This document shows, piece by piece, positions 17,508 to 25,610 of a stretch of 64,000 nt of DNA. Numbering within the stretch: position 1 is the stretch's first letter; each line of letters starts with the position of its first letter. The notes under the pieces are model-generated. The model was not told the DNA's origin and made no database searches. It saw only the letters and a list, made by a program, of their open reading frames with translations. The stretch lies in contig NZ_JADBEK010000001.1 in assembly GCF_014873145.1 (NCBI RefSeq), positions 5,580,001 through 5,644,000 of the forward strand. Reading direction: 5' to 3'. The DNA is from Nonomuraea angiospora (GTDB taxonomy: Bacteria; Actinomycetota; Actinomycetes; Streptosporangiales; Streptosporangiaceae). The position numbers and the translations under genes were made by a program.

Positions 17508-18771
17508 GAGCCTCCGACAGGGCCCGGAGGCCGTGGTCGACGTCGGCCTCCGGGATGTTCAGCGCGGGCCGCAGGCGGACCGAGCGGGGCCCGCAGGGCA
17601 GCACCAGCACCCCGTGCTCCTCCCTGAGGCGGGTCACCAGCGCGTCGCGCTCGGCCTGGCCGGGCAGGTCGAAGGCACACATCAGGCCCCGGCCGCGGAC
17701 GTTCGAGATCGACTCGGGGCGCTCGGCCTCCAGCTTCGTGAGGCGTTCGAGCAGCACGTTGCCGAGGGCGCCGGCGCGGGTGATCAGGCCGTCGCGCTCG
17801 ACGATCTCCAGGATGCCCCGGCTGCGTACCATGTCCACCAGGCCGCCGCCCCAGGTCGAGTTGATCCGCCCGCTCTGCCGGAACACGTTGTCGGGCACCA
17901 GGTCGACGCGGCGGCCCGCCATGATCCCGCCCACCTGCACCTTCTTGGCGAAGGCCACCACGTCCGGAGCGAGGCCCAGCTGCTGGTACGCCCACGGCGT
18001 CCCGGTCGTCCCGCCGCCCGTCTGAACTTCGTCAAGGATGAACAGGGCGTCGTACTCGTGGCACAGGTGCTGCATGGCCTGCAGGAACTCGGGCCGCATG
18101 TGGTTGTCGCCGCCCTCGCCCTGGATGGGCTCGGCGATGAAGCAGGCGATGTCGTGCGGATGGCGCTCGAACGCCTCGCGGGCCTGGGCCAGCGCGCGCT
18201 CCTCGGCCGCCTCCACGTCCCCGAAGTGGATGGCGGGCACGTCGATCCGCGGCCAGCCGAACTTGGGGAAGCGGTCGGTCTTGCCGGGCTCGGTGTTGGT
18301 GAGGCTCAGGGTGTAGCCGCTGCGGCCGTGGAAGGCCTTGGTCAGGTGCAGGACCTGGGTGCCCAGGTCGCGCGAGCGTCCGGCGGCCTCGTTGCGGCGG
18401 CTCTTCCAGTCGAAGGCGGTCTTGAGCGCGTTCTCGACGGCCAGGGCGCCGCCCTCGACGAAGAACAGGTGCGGCAGGTCGGGGTCGCCCAGCACGCGGA
18501 CGAAGGTGTCGACGAAGTCCGCCAGGTGCTCGGTGTAGATGTCGGGGTTCGCCGGTTTGTTCCGGGCGACCTGGCCGAGCAGGAGGGCGAAGTCGGGGTC
18601 GAAGGGCGGGTTCACCCCGAGCGGGGCCGAGGCGAAGAACGTGTAGAAGTCGAGGTAGCGGCGGCCGTTTCGGGCGTCGACGAGCCAGGAGCCGCGACTG
18701 AGCTCAAGATCGAGCACGAGCCGGTATCCGTCGACGAGCAGGTGGCGGGCGAGGCGGGCGTGTACGTCCAT
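17497..18771 (-). CDS. lat: L-lysine 6-aminotransferase
   Basis: 424 residues. Class III PLP aminotransferase with the Lat signatures: FYTFFASAPLGVNPP near the N-terminus, FFVEGGALAVENALKTAFDWKSR, and VAFAKKVQVGGIMAG with the Schiff-base lysine. It moves the epsilon-amino group of lysine to 2-oxoglutarate, giving piperideine-6-carboxylate, a step in lysine catabolism and in beta-lactam or pipecolate precursors. The ATG at 18771 has GGAG upstream. No aminoadipate semialdehyde dehydrogenase, Lrp regulator or biosynthetic genes lie nearby, so a catabolic role is more likely. Confidence 0.9.
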   Translation of the reverse strand: MDVHARLARHLLVDGYRLVLDLELSRGSWLVDARNGRRYLDFYTFFASAPLGVNPPFDPDFALLLGQVARNKPANPDIYTEHLADFVDTFVRVLGDPDLPHLFFVEGGALAVENALKTAFDWKSRRNEAAGRSRDLGTQVLHLTKAFHGRSGYTLSLTNTEPGKTDRFPKFGWPRIDVPAIHFGDVEAAEERALAQAREAFERHPHDIACFIAEPIQGEGGDNHMRPEFLQAMQHLCHEYDALFILDEVQTGGGTTGTPWAYQQLGLAPDVVAFAKKVQVGGIMAGRRVDLVPDNVFRQSGRINSTWGGGLVDMVRSRGILEIVERDGLITRAGALGNVLLERLTKLEAERPESISNVRGRGLMCAFDLPGQAERDALVTRLREEHGVLVLPCGPRSVRLRPALNIPEADVDHGLRALSEALTP

Positions 18772-18837
18772 GGCGACTCCACGTGCGTCGGTCTGACCGG
18801 ATGTTCCTCTTGAGGAACACGGGCATCTACGCAAAAT

Positions 18838-19380
18838 TTACGGCATACCTACCCCGCGAGAGAAGTTCTTCACGCGGAACGACAGACCGATCATGGCGAT
18901 GCCGTGCAGGATCGCGAAGATTCCGACCAGCCAGACGAGGCTGAGCAGACCCGCGCCCGGCCAGATGAGCAGCAGGATGCCGAAGATCAGCGACAGGACG
19001 CCGCCGATGATGAGCAGCCATTCGTTGTCGATGGCCTTGCGGAGTTTGATGCCCGCGAGAATCTCCGCGACGCCGGCGAAGATGGCCCAGAAGGCCATGA
19101 CGAAGAGCAGGGCCAGCGCCGTGATGCCCGGCCAGATAAATGTCGCTATACCGGCCAATATCCCGATAATTCCCGAGAAGATCAGCCAAGCGCGCGACTC
19201 GGCCCCGTGCCGGAACCCGGCGAGCAGCTCAGCCACGCCTCCGACCAGCGCGTACGCACCGAAGAAGATCACGAGCACGAGCAGCGTGATCGCCGGCCAG
19301 ATGAGCGCCAGGATGCCGAAGATCAGCGAGGCGAGGCCGCGTATGAGTAGAAGCCACCACGACCGTGTGATATCTCCCAT
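18838..19380 (-). CDS. HdeD-family membrane protein
   Basis: 180 residues from the ATG at 19380. Six hydrophobic helices come as paired repeats (ILALIWPAITLLVLVIFFGAYALVGG; ITALALLFVMAFWAIFAGVAEILAG), typical of the HdeD/DUF308 family of acid- or stress-related membrane proteins. Molecular function is not established. It lies 66 bases upstream of lat on the same strand, but nothing ties the two functions together. Confidence 0.82.
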   Translation of the reverse strand: MGDITRSWWLLLIRGLASLIFGILALIWPAITLLVLVIFFGAYALVGGVAELLAGFRHGAESRAWLIFSGIIGILAGIATFIWPGITALALLFVMAFWAIFAGVAEILAGIKLRKAIDNEWLLIIGGVLSLIFGILLLIWPGAGLLSLVWLVGIFAILHGIAMIGLSFRVKNFSRGVGMP

Positions 19381-19426
19381 ATTGGTCTGATTTCCAGGTA
19401 ATGCCGGAAAACAGACCAGCGTGGGG

Positions 19427-19792
19427 TCAAATGTCGGTGATCCGCACTCCAACGGTGCCGGTACTCCCCCTGCGGAGCCTGCTGCCGAGCAGCGTGATCC
19501 GCCCCAGGAGGCCGTACTTGCGCCGCAGCAGCCCGCGCACCCGCTCGGTCTCCGCCGCGTCCAGCACCACGGCCCGGCCCTCGACCGGCTCGGTCCTCAG
19601 CCTGCCCCGCACGTCGCAGCCGGCCACGCTGACCCTGGGGTTGTTCGCGATCCGCTTGATCTTGCCGGAGTCGGCGACGGTCCAGAAGACCACCGCGTCA
19701 CCGTCCTGCGCGGCCCACACCGGAGTCGCGACAGGGGTGCCGTCCCTCCGGTACGTGGTCACCGAGATGTACTGCTCTGCCCCGAGGTTCAT
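19427..19792 (-). CDS. PPOX-class F420-dependent oxidoreductase (split-barrel)
   Basis: 121 residues, the usual length. RDGTPVATPVWAAQDGDAVVFWT, SGKIKRIANNPRVSVAGCD and GRAVVLD are the split-barrel strands of the F420-dependent PPOX class. The ATG overlaps the trhA-like stop as TGATG, so the two are translated in tandem. Substrate unknown. Confidence 0.85.
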   Translation of the reverse strand: MNLGAEQYISVTTYRRDGTPVATPVWAAQDGDAVVFWTVADSGKIKRIANNPRVSVAGCDVRGRLRTEPVEGRAVVLDAAETERVRGLLRRKYGLLGRITLLGSRLRRGSTGTVGVRITDI

Positions 19793-20439
19793 CACACGTG
19801 CGAGTAGACCACGATCGACACCGCGATGTACTGGACCAGGTACGCGGCGAGGGTGAAGGCGTGGAACACCTCGTGGAAGCCGAACCAGCGGGGCGACGGG
19901 TCCGGACGGCGCAGGCCGTACACGATCGCCCCGGCCGAGTAGAAGACGCCGCCGACCGCCACCAGCACGACGGCGGCCACGCCCGCGCCCTGCAGCAACT
20001 GCGGCATCACGAAGATCGCGGTCCAGCCCAGCGCCAGATAGAGGACGGTGTAGAGCCAGCGCGGGGCACCCATCCAGAACACGCGGAACAGCACCCCGGC
20101 CAGCGCGCCGCCCCAGATCACGGAGAGCACCGCGATCCTCGCCACCCCATCCAGCGCGAGCAGGGCGAAAGGCGTGTACGTGCCGGCGATGATCAGATAG
20201 ATGTTGGCATGGTCGAACCGGCGCAGGAACTCCGCCAGCCGCGGCCCCATCGTGCCCCGGTGATAGGTCGCCGAGATCCCGAACAACAGACCGGACGTGA
20301 TGGCGTAAACGGCGGAGGCCATCCGCGCCTGCAAGGTCGGGCCGAGCGCCACGAGCACGAACCCCGCGACCAGCGTCACGGGCAGCGCCCCGGTGTGCAA
20401 CCAGCCTCGCAGCCTGGGCTTGACGGTGATGGTCGTCAT
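19792..20439 (-). CDS. Hemolysin III / TrhA family seven-helix membrane protein (PAQR)
   Basis: 215 residues with seven hydrophobic helices. PAQR features: ATYHRG with the first conserved His, RFDHANIYLIIAGTYTPF after helix 2, and FHEVFHAFTLAAYLVQY with paired His near the end, which together form a metal site. Bacterial members affect membrane lipid or energy homeostasis. The ATG at 20439 has almost no leader. A perfect 20-bp palindrome (20442-20461) sits two bases upstream, so a repressor bound there would block the start directly. The downstream PPOX gene is coupled. Confidence 0.88.
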   Translation of the reverse strand: MTTITVKPRLRGWLHTGALPVTLVAGFVLVALGPTLQARMASAVYAITSGLLFGISATYHRGTMGPRLAEFLRRFDHANIYLIIAGTYTPFALLALDGVARIAVLSVIWGGALAGVLFRVFWMGAPRWLYTVLYLALGWTAIFVMPQLLQGAGVAAVVLVAVGGVFYSAGAIVYGLRRPDPSPRWFGFHEVFHAFTLAAYLVQYIAVSIVVYSHV

Positions 20440-20441
20440 GA

Positions 20442-20461
20442 AACCTACGGTACCGTAGGTT
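20442..20461. promoter_or_regulatory. Perfect 20-bp palindrome, operator of the TrhA-like gene
   Basis: AACCTACGGTACCGTAGGTT is perfectly self-complementary and ends two bases before the start codon. Its size and symmetry fit a TetR-type homodimer. No TetR gene is adjacent, so the regulator acts from elsewhere. Confidence 0.7.
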
Positions 20462-20507
20462 AGCGTCGCCTTACTTCGGAGGTCCGCCGTACGCGGACTT
20501 TCGCAGG

Positions 20508-22043
20508 TCAGAGACCGCTGAAGAAACGCGCGGCGATGGGGACGGCGGCCTGCCGGCCGGAGCCGCCGTGCCGTACGAAGACGCAGAAGGCCAGGTCGTC
20601 CCGGTAGCCGATGAACCACGCGTGCGACAGCTCCTCGTCCGGCACCTCGGCCGTCCCCGTCTTGCCCGCCACGCCCGCCGGCAGCCCCATGTCGCTCGCC
20701 GTCCCGTGATCGACCACGGCGGCCATCATGTCCCTGAGCGAGGCCACGATCCCCTCGTCCATGCGCACGTCCTTGTGCGGGACGCCGTCGATCCGGCGCA
20801 CCTCCGCGTCCGACAGCAGCCGGGGCGAGCGCCAGGTGCCGCTCTGCACGGCGGCGGCGAGCGCGGCCATGCACAGCGGCGTCGCGACCACCTGGCCCTG
20901 GCCGATGGCGTCGAGGCCGAACATGTCGGGATCGTCGGTCTCCTGCATGGTCCCGCAGGTGCCGCCGATGCCGGTCGCTATCTGGCGGCCGAACCCCCAC
21001 TCGTCCGCCGTCTCCCGCAGCTGGTCAGCGGTGAGCCTGGTGGTGGCCTGCTCGACGAACGTCGTGTTGCAGGAGTACGCGTAGGCGTCGGTGAAGCTGA
21101 TGAGCCCGCGGTCCACCTCGCCGTCGTTCTTGAAGGGCGCGTGGAACGGGATGGTGTACGTGCCGGGGCACCGGACCTCCGCCGCCGGGTCGAGCCCGCT
21201 CCCGAGCAGCGCCGCCGCCGTGATCGTCTTGAAGACGGACCCCGGCGGGAAGACGTCCCGGACCGCGCTGTAGTTGTTCTTGAGCCGGTCGGCCAGCGCC
21301 AGGATCTCGCCGGTGCTCGGCCGGATGACGACCATCGCGGAGTCGTCGACCCCGTCCAGCGCCCTGGCGGCCGCCGCCTGCACGGGCCGCGACAGCGTGG
21401 TGCGCTCGACGTCGGCCTTGGGCCGGCGGGCCAGCAGCTGCCTGGCCGGCTGCCCCGGCACCTTGGACACCAGCTCCCAGCCTCGGGACGACGACCCGAA
21501 CTCGGGCTTGAGCTGGTCGAGGTAGGCGTCCGCGTAACTGTCGTTCGGGATCCGCTCGCCCTCGCTGGTGACCAGCTCGGCCGCCGACGCGTCGACCTCG
21601 TCCAGCTCCAGCGTGCCGCCGCCCCCGAGCAGGGGGTGCAGCGTCTCGGGGGCCCACAGCACCTTCCAGGCCCGATCCCGCACGCCGAGCCGCAACGTGC
21701 TGTCGAACGGCCACGCCCCCAGGTCGGCGAGCTGCCGCACCCCGGTGAACGGCACCTCGGCGGCCCCCTCCCCCATGCTCTTCAAGCGCCCCGGGGTCAG
21801 CCGGATGGACTCGATGTGGAGCTCCTCCGTCAGCCGGTGATGCCGGATCGCGAAGTCGGGCGGCGGCTCGTACACCAGTCGCGCCATGCGCGACACGTCA
21901 CCCTTGCGCCAGGCGTCGAAGTAGTCCGCGGCGGTCTGGGAAGCGCTGCCCTTGACCCGGTTCGACGCCGCGATCGCGAACGCACCAGCCCCAACTACCG
22001 CGACAAGTGCGATAACGAGCACAATCAGCCTTCGTCGTCGCAT
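20508..22043 (-). CDS. Penicillin-binding protein (transpeptidase with NTF2-like MecA-N domain)
   Basis: 511 residues. An N-terminal membrane helix (about 5-27) leads to an NTF2-like region (about 38-145), a dimerisation-like region, and the transpeptidase domain. Its motifs are complete: SVFK with Ser269 acylated by substrate or beta-lactam, Ser324-Cys-Asn326 (SxN), and Lys461-TGT. It cross-links peptidoglycan outside the membrane; no transglycosylase domain is present, so it is a class B type enzyme. The start at 22043 has GGGAG upstream. The divergent neighbour's start is only 26 bases away. Confidence 0.92.
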   Translation of the reverse strand: MRRRRLIVLVIALVAVVGAGAFAIAASNRVKGSASQTAADYFDAWRKGDVSRMARLVYEPPPDFAIRHHRLTEELHIESIRLTPGRLKSMGEGAAEVPFTGVRQLADLGAWPFDSTLRLGVRDRAWKVLWAPETLHPLLGGGGTLELDEVDASAAELVTSEGERIPNDSYADAYLDQLKPEFGSSSRGWELVSKVPGQPARQLLARRPKADVERTTLSRPVQAAAARALDGVDDSAMVVIRPSTGEILALADRLKNNYSAVRDVFPPGSVFKTITAAALLGSGLDPAAEVRCPGTYTIPFHAPFKNDGEVDRGLISFTDAYAYSCNTTFVEQATTRLTADQLRETADEWGFGRQIATGIGGTCGTMQETDDPDMFGLDAIGQGQVVATPLCMAALAAAVQSGTWRSPRLLSDAEVRRIDGVPHKDVRMDEGIVASLRDMMAAVVDHGTASDMGLPAGVAGKTGTAEVPDEELSHAWFIGYRDDLAFCVFVRHGGSGRQAAVPIAARFFSGL

Positions 22044-22069
22044 ACGGTTTCTCCCAGGAGGGGATCAGC

Positions 22070-22915
22070 GTGGCACGAGGACAGCGGGAACCGATGCCCG
22101 GCGTGTATCCGGTGACGTTCGGCGAGGTCGAGCTTCTCCGTGACCTGGACAGGCAGGACGGCTGGGTGCTGTCCAAAGATGGCGTACCTCAGTCGTATGT
22201 TGATCTTCAAGATCCGACGTTTCTCGAATTTGAGTATGTACGACTCATGGCGGATGTGATCGACCTTTTGTCGGAAGGGCCGCTGAGCTGCGTACACGTG
22301 GGCGGCGGCGCCTGCACCATCCCCCGCTACATAGCCTCCACCAGGCCCGGCTCCCGCCACATCGTCATCGAGCCGGACGGCCTCCTCGTCAATCTGGTAC
22401 GCGAGCAGCTCGACCTGCGTTCGGTGCCCCGCCTGAAGGTCATCGTGGCCGGGGGGCGCGAGGGCACCGCCAAGGTCTGGGACGACTCGGCGGACCTGGT
22501 GGTGCTGGACGCCTTCACGGGAGCGACGATGCCCGTCGACCTGGCCACGGCGGAATACATGGGCGACCTCGCCAGGATCCTCCGCCCGGACGGGACCCTC
22601 CTGATCAACCTGGCCGACGGCAAGGGCCTGGCCTTCGCCAGGCGCCTGCTCGCCACGGTGACCGGCACGTTCGGCCACGTGGCCCTGCTGGCGGAGCCGG
22701 GCGTCATGCGGGGCCGCCGCTTCGGCAACCTGATCGTGGCCGCCTCCCGCACCGGCCTGCCGCTGGACCTCATGACGCGGCGCGCGGCGGGCGGGCTGAC
22801 GCAGGCGAGATGCGTGCACGGCGAGGCGCTGACCAACTTCATCGCCGGCGCCGCCCCCATCAAGGACGGCGACCCGATCCTCGCCCCCGTCCCCCCGCCC
22901 GCCGTCTTCGGCTGA
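22070..22915 (+). CDS. Spermidine synthase-like / class I methyltransferase-fold protein
   Basis: 281 residues from a GTG with AGGAGGGG upstream. VHVGGGACTIPRYIASTRPGSRHIVIEPDG is the nucleotide-binding loop and acidic strand of the spermidine synthase fold, and DLVVLDAFTGATMP holds the second acidic motif. Actinobacterial proteins like this usually lack proven polyamine activity. Its ribosome site is back to back with that of the penicillin-binding protein gene. Likely a soluble transferase of unknown substrate. Confidence 0.8.
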   Translation: MARGQREPMPGVYPVTFGEVELLRDLDRQDGWVLSKDGVPQSYVDLQDPTFLEFEYVRLMADVIDLLSEGPLSCVHVGGGACTIPRYIASTRPGSRHIVIEPDGLLVNLVREQLDLRSVPRLKVIVAGGREGTAKVWDDSADLVVLDAFTGATMPVDLATAEYMGDLARILRPDGTLLINLADGKGLAFARRLLATVTGTFGHVALLAEPGVMRGRRFGNLIVAASRTGLPLDLMTRRAAGGLTQARCVHGEALTNFIAGAAPIKDGDPILAPVPPPAVFG

Positions 22916-22961
22916 CCTGCCCGGTCCTCCCTGAGCCAGGACCTCTTCCCCGTGCGCCCAA

Positions 22962-22977
22962 AAAGTGATATCACTTT
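22962..22977. promoter_or_regulatory. Perfect 16-bp palindrome upstream of the SPFH gene
   Basis: AAAGTGATATCACTTT is fully self-complementary and lies 37 bases before the SPFH start codon, within a promoter-like AT-rich patch in otherwise GC-rich DNA. The ribbon-helix-helix protein two genes on is a candidate binder. Confidence 0.7.
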
Positions 22978-23014
22978 GATAGCAGACAGAGCCAGGTGGA
23001 AAAGGGGACGGGCG

Positions 23015-23953
23015 ATGACAGACACATCGTTCGAAGGGACCGTCGTGGACATGCCGGCGCCGCACACCAGCGAGCGCCCCGTCCGGGCGGCCAACGGATT
23101 CGTGCTGATGGGGGTGGCGGTGGTGCTGATCCTGGGTGGGGTGGCGTTACTCGCGCTGGGGATCGTCATGCTCGCCGACGGGGCCGGGCAGTCCGGCGCG
23201 TGGCTGGTGGTGGCGGCCCCCCTCATAGTCCTGGTGGGCGCGACGCTGTGCTGCGGGCTCACCGCCGTGGCGCCGGGCGAGGCCAGGGTGGTGCAGCTGC
23301 TCGGCCGGTACGTCGGCACCCTTCGGACGCCGGGCTTCCAGTGGGTCAACCCGTTCACGGCGCGGCGGCGGGTGTCCACCAGGATCCGCAACCACGAGAC
23401 CGAGGTGACGAAGGTCAACGACGCGGACGGCAACCCGATCCAGATCGCGACCGTGGTGGTCTGGCAGGTTCAGGACACGGCGCAGGCGGTGTTCGAGGTG
23501 GATGACTTCGTGGAGTTCGTCGCCATCCAGGCGGAGACGGCGGTGCGGCACATCGCGGGCGTCTACCCGTACGACTCGCACGGCGAGCCGCGGCTGTCGC
23601 TGCGGGACAACGCCGACGAGATCAACGAGCGGCTGTCCGCGGAGATCGGCGCCAGGGTGGCCTCGGCCGGGGTGAAGGTCATCGAGTCGCGCATCATCCA
23701 CCTGGCGTACGCGCCGGAGATCGCCCACGCGATGCTCCGCCGCCAGCAGGCCGGCGCGGTGGTGGCGGCCAGGCAGCGGATCGTCGAGGGGGCGGTCGGC
23801 ATGGTCGAGATGGCCCTGGCCAGGCTCGCCGAGCACGACGTGGTGGAGCTGGACGAGGAGCGCAAGGCGGCCATGGTCAGCAATCTCATGGTGGTGCTGG
23901 TCGGCGACCGCGACACCCAGCCGGTGGTCAACACCGGCACGCTCTACCAGTAA
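23015..23953 (+). CDS. SPFH / band 7 (slipin-like) membrane protein
   Basis: 312 residues from the ATG at 23015. Two hydrophobic helices (about 30-52, 60-80) precede the SPFH domain, which begins [27 protein letters not shown] and includes [23 protein letters not shown] and a C-terminal coiled-coil segment. Such proteins oligomerise at the cytoplasmic face of the membrane and organise lipid microdomains. It heads a three-gene unit: a ribbon-helix-helix protein starts 6 bases after its stop and a GPP34 protein overlaps that one. Probably repressed through the palindrome at 22962-22977. Confidence 0.9.
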   Translation: MTDTSFEGTVVDMPAPHTSERPVRAANGFVLMGVAVVLILGGVALLALGIVMLADGAGQSGAWLVVAAPLIVLVGATLCCGLTAVAPGEARVVQLLGRYVGTLRTPGFQWVNPFTARRRVSTRIRNHETEVTKVNDADGNPIQIATVVVWQVQDTAQAVFEVDDFVEFVAIQAETAVRHIAGVYPYDSHGEPRLSLRDNADEINERLSAEIGARVASAGVKVIESRIIHLAYAPEIAHAMLRRQQAGAVVAARQRIVEGAVGMVEMALARLAEHDVVELDEERKAAMVSNLMVVLVGDRDTQPVVNTGTLYQ

Positions 23954-23958
23954 TCGCC

Positions 23959-24219
23959 GTGGAGCGGAAGAAGATCCTGTTGCGGCTCGACCCGGTGGTC
24001 CACGACGCGCTGGCGAAGTGGGCCGCCGACGACCTGCGCAGCACGAACTCGCAGATCGAGTTCCTGTTGCGCAAGGCCCTTTCGGAGGCCGGTCGCCTGC
24101 CCGACAGCGTGGGGCGCATGCGCCCCCGCGGGCGCCCGCGCAAGGCCCCGGAGCCGGAAGATGCCCTGGAAGGAGGGGAGACGGCCGATGGAACCGCGGA
24201 CGACGACACAGCAGGGTGA
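23959..24219 (+). CDS. Arc-like ribbon-helix-helix protein
   Basis: 86 residues, GTG start. KKILLRLDPVVHDALAKWAADDLRSTNSQIEFLLRKAL is a ribbon-helix-helix: one strand, two helices, as in Arc/MetJ. A basic stretch (RMRPRGRPRK) and an acidic tail follow. It probably binds DNA as a dimer and may control its own operon. It sits between the SPFH and GPP34 genes and overlaps the latter by 32 bases. Confidence 0.82.
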   Translation: MERKKILLRLDPVVHDALAKWAADDLRSTNSQIEFLLRKALSEAGRLPDSVGRMRPRGRPRKAPEPEDALEGGETADGTADDDTAG

Positions 24220-24829
24220 GTCCTGGCCGAGGTCGGTTTTCCTGCTGGCCTTCGACCTCCGCAAGGAACGGCCGGCCAACCGCCGCCGGCTGGGCTGCCT
24301 CCTGCGCGCGGCGGCGCTCGCCGAGCTCATGACGAGCGGCAGCCTGGCGGACGAGTCGGGCAAGGCGCGGGCGGTCACCGCCCCCGCCGCCCCCGGCCGG
24401 CTGCAGGCGGCCGTCTGGGAGCAGATCGCCGGCTCTCCGCCCCGGTCGTGGGGGAGCTGGATGCGCAAGGACCACGCGCAGGCGTATCGGCTGGTCCGCG
24501 ACGAGCTGGAGGCCGCCCGGCTGGTCCGGGTGGAGCGCCACCGGGTTCTGCTCTTCCCGGTCGAGCGGGTCACGCCACGCAAGCCACACCTCTCGCGCAG
24601 ACTCGCCGAGCGCGTCGCCCGCGCGGTCCACGGCAGCCGGCCCATCAGCCGGGTGAGCCCGGACGTCCGCGTCCTGGCCGCGCTGGCGGCGGCGGCCCGG
24701 CTCAAGACGGTCCTGCCCGACCGGGAGTGGCCTCTCCACCAGCGCAGGGTGGAGCAGCTGTCGGCACCCATCGAGCCGATCACCACGGCGCTGCGGAAGA
24801 ACCTGCAGGCCGCCGAGAGCTCCGGCTGA
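24188..24829 (+). CDS. GPP34 (GOLPH3/Vps74-like) family protein
   Basis: 213 residues from the ATG at 24188, with GGAGGGGAG upstream. FLLAFDLRKERPANRRRLGCLLRAAALAELM, SWMRKDHAQAYRLVRDELEAARLV and HRVLLFPVERVTPRKP follow the GOLPH3/GPP34 pattern: helical bundle, amphipathic loop, LxxFP core. In eukaryotes the family binds phosphoinositide and glycosyltransferase tails; bacterial members are uncharacterised but membrane-associated. Linkage with an SPFH protein supports a membrane role. Confidence 0.8.
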   Translation: MEPRTTTQQGESWPRSVFLLAFDLRKERPANRRRLGCLLRAAALAELMTSGSLADESGKARAVTAPAAPGRLQAAVWEQIAGSPPRSWGSWMRKDHAQAYRLVRDELEAARLVRVERHRVLLFPVERVTPRKPHLSRRLAERVARAVHGSRPISRVSPDVRVLAALAAAARLKTVLPDREWPLHQRRVEQLSAPIEPITTALRKNLQAAESSG

Positions 24830-25107
24830 GTGGAGCCGTCCGCACCGCCTTCCAGTCCATCGAGCGCATGCGCGCCCACGGCAGCGAGGGCCGCGGGCTC
24901 AGCTCCGGGGCGATGGACCTGCTGTTGCGGCTGAGCGACGCGGACGACGGCGGCGTCAGCATCGGAGAGCCGGCCCAGTCGGCCGGCGTCAGTCCGAGGA
25001 ACGCCATGGCGGCGATCTTCCGGGGGTTCTCCCCCGAGGAGCTGACGTCGCTGCGTCACCTGTGCCTGCGGCTGGCCGAGCACCTGGCCGCCCAGGAGGC
25101 CCGATGA
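24826..25107 (+). pseudogene. MarR-family regulator remnant (N-terminus missing, internal deletion)
   Basis: The readable frame contains RMRAHGSEGRGLSSGAMDLL and SIGEPAQSAGVSPRN, which resemble the helices before the winged helix of a common actinobacterial MarR group. It then jumps at once to AMAAIFRGFSPEELTSLRHLCLRLAEHL, the C-terminal dimerisation helix. The recognition helix and wing, about 40 residues, are absent, and no proper start codon or N-terminal helix is found; ATG 24868 would give only 79 residues. It abuts the GPP34 stop. Judged a deletion remnant by family knowledge rather than alignment. Confidence 0.6.
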
Positions 25108-25212
25108 GCGCGCACGGCCGAGCGCTTCCGGCTCCGCGACGGGAAGATCGCCACGATCATGCTGATCTTCGACGCGGCGCCGTGGCAGCCGATGGCGGCC
25201 GCGATCAGGTGA
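25104..25212 (+). pseudogene. SnoaL/NTF2-like gene remnant
   Basis: An ATG overlaps the MarR remnant's stop (ATGA), but its frame is meaningless after a few codons. From 25117 a different frame reads AERFRLRDGKIATIMLIFD and AAPWQPMAAAIR then TGA at 25210-25212, which is the C-terminal strand and tail of a SnoaL-like protein. About 100 codons between start and tail have been lost with a frame change. This suggests the same decay event as in the MarR remnant. Confidence 0.55.
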
Positions 25213-25534
25213 GCGGCGCGGCGGCCGCCGTCTGGCGCCAGATCCTGCCGTCCCTGATGACCAGGGTGCCGTACGTGGTGACGCGGTTCCCGGCGATCGT
25301 CATCAGGGCGTTGTAGAAGATCACGTCGTCGGTCGTCCGCACCGAGACGATCTCGTCCACCTTGGGCTCCGCCGAGAGGTACGCGGCGAACAGGTCCCTG
25401 ATCTCGGCGGGGCCCCGGGCGACGCGGTCGAAGCGGACGACCGTGGCGTCGTCGTGATACTGGCCCAGCAGCGCCTCCAGGTCACGGTCGGCGATGGCGG
25501 CCAGCTGGCGGTCGAACAGGTCCTCGGCGGTCAT
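25205..25534 (-). CDS. NTF2-like / SnoaL-like protein
   Basis: 109 residues. DLFDRQLAAIADRDLEALLGQYHDDATVVRFD is the cone-fold helix and first strand of SnoaL-like proteins, and VVRFDRVARGPAEIRDLFAAYL and GTLVIRDGRIWRQ complete it. Possible cyclase or binding protein; the active site is not evident. Its start codon lies inside a 44-bp tandem duplication that also carries the end of the upstream LtrA gene. It overlaps the SnoaL remnant by 8 bases in convergent orientation. Confidence 0.75.
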   Translation of the reverse strand: MTAEDLFDRQLAAIADRDLEALLGQYHDDATVVRFDRVARGPAEIRDLFAAYLSAEPKVDEIVSVRTTDDVIFYNALMTIAGNRVTTYGTLVIRDGRIWRQTAAAAPLT

Positions 25535-25610
25535 GCGGCACCTTCCGGCTGCGGGCGGAACAGGTCCTCGGCGGTCATGCGGCGCGCTCCGGCTGCGGGC
25601 GGAACAGGTC
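25514..25610. repeat. 44-bp tandem duplication at a gene junction
   Basis: Two copies (25514-25557, 25558-25601) with three mismatches, plus a 9-base restart (GAACAGGTC, 25602-25610). Each unit holds, on the minus strand, the last codons of LtrA and the ATGA that starts the NTF2-like gene. The 9-base GACCTGTTC shared by the two genes (encoding DLF in both) marks the likely slip points. Confidence 0.85.
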
